Source: PALSA-1004 sp963804885
GTDB lineage: Bacteria > Pseudomonadota > Gammaproteobacteria > Burkholderiales > SG8-41
Assembly: GCA_963804885.1 (NCBI GenBank)
Contig: CAWDSF010000019.1
Location: forward strand, 62,001 to 126,000
DNA length: 64,000 nt
Reading direction: 5' to 3'
Position 1 is the stretch's first letter. The number at the start of each line of letters is the position of its first letter. Below the pieces are notes generated by a model. It ran no database searches. It saw nothing but the letters and a program-made list of their open reading frames with translations, and was not told where the DNA came from. The position numbers and the translations under genes are program-made. Below, piece after piece: positions 62,599 to 64,000 of this stretch.

Positions 62599-63051
62599 GA
62601 TGGCTCTCCAAAAAGTAGGTGAGCGTCTGCGGTCGCGCGCTTCGCCAAAGACATGGAAATAGGAAGCCGGCGCGCGGCGCTGCCCGCGGTGCCGATAAGC
62701 GCGCGCTGGCAGCGCTGAAACCGCAGGGCGTGCGGCGTTCTGAGTGCGTTGAGCCTATTGTGCAAGCACCGCATTGCGTTTCCAGTCAGCATTCTCTGCT
62801 TGTTATGTAAGACGACGCCGACGCGATGGGCCTAGCCTGCGCTCGCTCCAATGTAGGCGAGTGACGTTAGCGCTTGAATCGTATACGTTCGTTGATTGAT
62901 GGAATTCCTCATGTCGGCTCCGGTCGAATTAACTGAGGTGGAAGAATCCCTCATCCTCAGCGCGCGTAAGAAGACAGTCTTTCGTCAAGCTGATTCTGTT
63001 GATGGTGATGCCGCTTTTTTCATCTCACAAAACTTTCATGAAGAAATTGCC
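62599..63051. other. intergenic region, VOC gene / SnoaL-like gene
   Basis: About 450 bases between divergent genes. The left half is GC-rich and patternless to me. From 62,896 a frame opens in phase with the SnoaL-like gene and would add 52 residues (MSAPVELTEVEESLILSARK); this could be a genuine N-terminal extension, but the family does not need it. Confidence 0.35.
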
Positions 63052-63426
63052 ATGATGAACGACTCAGTTGCCATTGCCCGTGCCGCGTACGAGGCCTATG
63101 TCAAAAAGGACCGCGCCGCAATCGAGGCTCTATTGGCACAGGATTTTCATTTTACGAGCCCGCTCGACAACCGGCTCGATCGCGCGACGTACTTCGCCCG
63201 TTGCTGGCCGAACAGCGCCACGATCGCTTCATTCGATTTCGTTCACCTCGTTCCGGATGGAGAGCGGGTCTTCGTCACCTACGAGGGCCGCAGTACGGCC
63301 GGACACCGCTTCCGCAATACTGAAATTGTCACCATCCGCGGCCGCCAAATTGTCGATGTCGAAGTGTATTTTGGCTGGTCAGTGCCGCACGAGGCGCCCG
63401 TCGGTGGATTTATCGACAAAAAATAG
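63052..63426 (+). CDS. SnoaL-like/NTF2-fold protein
   Basis: Protein of ~124 residues with a cystatin-like cone fold: MMNDSVAIARAAYEAYVKKD, RAAIEALLAQDFHFTSPLDN, LDRATYFARCWPNSATIASF, DFVHLVPDGERVFVTYEGRS, HRFRNTEIVTIRGRQIVDVE and VYFGWSVPHEAPVGGFIDKK. Related proteins are isomerases, dehydratases or binding proteins; the role here is unknown. The start 63,052 matches family length, though the frame is open from 62,896. Confidence 0.82.
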   Translation: MMNDSVAIARAAYEAYVKKDRAAIEALLAQDFHFTSPLDNRLDRATYFARCWPNSATIASFDFVHLVPDGERVFVTYEGRSTAGHRFRNTEIVTIRGRQIVDVEVYFGWSVPHEAPVGGFIDKK

Positions 63427-63529
63427 GCCATGCCGATTATTTGCGCAAAATCCGCCTTAACCCAATTCGAAAGCCGCGGTCCTCTCAGGTCGAGAGGTCC
63501 ATGCCTTTCTGTTCATACAGGAGTATTTT

Positions 63530-63991
63530 ATGAATGAGACGCGAAACACATCATCTGCGGTGGCGCACAAGCGTCCCGCACCGAAAGGAAAAAAAGGTAA
63601 CTTCGTCCTGGACTTTCACGGCGTTCGCTATCAAGTCAAGGACGTGAGCCGGTCTGTTGCGTTCTATACCGCGCAACTTGGTTTCAAGCTGAAGCACCAA
63701 CAGCTGCCGGCTTTCGCTAACGTGTCATTAGGAAATCTTGATATTTTCCTTAGCGGCCCGGGAGCATCGGGCTCGCGCCGCATGCCTGACGGTAATCAAC
63801 AGGAGCCCGGCGGCTGGAATCGAGTGGTCTTCCGGGTGCCCGACCTTGAGGCGGCGATTGAGACATTGAAGGATGCGGACATTCATTTTCGGAATGATAT
63901 GGAAGTCGGCCCGGCCGGCAAGCAAATTCAATTCGAAGACCCCGACGGGAATCCCATCGAGCTATTCGAACCAGCCCGAAAATCATCGTAG
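63530..63991 (+). CDS. VOC-family (glyoxalase/bleomycin-resistance-like) protein
   Basis: Intact 153-residue protein. A basic, probably disordered N-terminus (KRPAPKGKKGN) precedes the fold: GVRYQVKDVSRSVAFYTAQL, GFKLKHQQLPAFANVSLGNL, IFLSGPGASGSRRMPDGNQQ, RVVFRVPDLEAAIETLKDAD and GPAGKQIQFEDPDGNPIELF, where the last block holds the usual metal Glu. The substrate is unknown. It follows the SnoaL-like gene by ~100 bases on the same strand. Confidence 0.87.
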   Translation: MNETRNTSSAVAHKRPAPKGKKGNFVLDFHGVRYQVKDVSRSVAFYTAQLGFKLKHQQLPAFANVSLGNLDIFLSGPGASGSRRMPDGNQQEPGGWNRVVFRVPDLEAAIETLKDADIHFRNDMEVGPAGKQIQFEDPDGNPIELFEPARKSS

Positions 63992-64000
63992 GAACGCCGC

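Noticed and set aside
1..64000. tRNA or rRNA genes
   Set aside because: I saw no sequence with the conserved tRNA T-loop/acceptor pattern or rRNA motifs, but reading by eye could miss one.

Overview
The window reads as two unrelated bacterial genomes joined end to end, most likely by assembly. Bases 1 to about 23,340 are very GC-rich and look alphaproteobacterial (Hyphomicrobiales; Bradyrhizobium, Rhodopseudomonas or Xanthobacteraceae type): MipZ-type ATPases, an EipB/DUF1849 protein, DUF1489, DUF3572 next to a DinB with an N-terminal Cys-rich tail, clpS-clpA, a phasin, and a SPOR-tailed D-Ala-D-Ala carboxypeptidase. Bases from about 23,340 to 64,000 are less GC-rich and look betaproteobacterial (Burkholderiales): nine TctC/Bug solute-receptor genes lie among catabolic enzymes. 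At the joint, an M20 amidohydrolase missing its last residues meets a biotin carboxylase missing its first ~285 residues, on the same strand but out of frame.

Alphaproteobacterial part. Many genes carry single-base indels, mostly insertions. They are densest at the extreme left (more than ten in dinB) and thinner further right, which fits low-quality sequence at a contig end. Order: DUF3572 tail, dinB, DUF2189 membrane protein, eipB, ridA-like, glycerophosphodiesterase, small secreted protein, FemAB-like/DUF482 protein, HIT protein, two tandem azlC-azlD exporter pairs, mipZ, clpA, clpS, a TadG-like protein followed by the remnant of a second one, phasin, D,D-carboxypeptidase, two palindromic repeats, J-domain protein, VWA protein, a second mipZ, panC, DUF1489 and the cut carboxylase.

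Betaproteobacterial part. Nine Bug receptors, none with tctA or tctB beside it, alternate with an M20 amidohydrolase, CaiB-type CoA transferase, amidohydrolase-2, two HpcH/HpaI-type enzymes, an FAD monooxygenase, a TauD-type dioxygenase divergent from a GntR/HutC regulator, an enolase-superfamily enzyme, two GSTs and two SDRs. Housekeeping and stress genes include 3-methyladenine glycosylase, an RluA-type pseudouridine synthase, msrA, msrB, dodecin and class I fructose-bisphosphate aldolase. Mobile or repeated DNA: an IS110-family element (IS621-like residue spacing) with a noncoding end that could encode a bridge RNA, a MITE-like inverted-repeat element between msrA and msrB that supplies the msrB stop codon, and a two-module repeat flanking one Bug gene. 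Several genes in this part also have one frameshift each.

The most interesting locus is 58,901-61,147 on the minus strand: a 68-residue basic peptide, an ATP-grasp ligase of the MvdC/MvdD type and a parvulin (PpiC)-related protein, tightly packed. This looks like an uncharacterised graspetide-type RiPP cluster whose precursor lacks the classical microviridin core.
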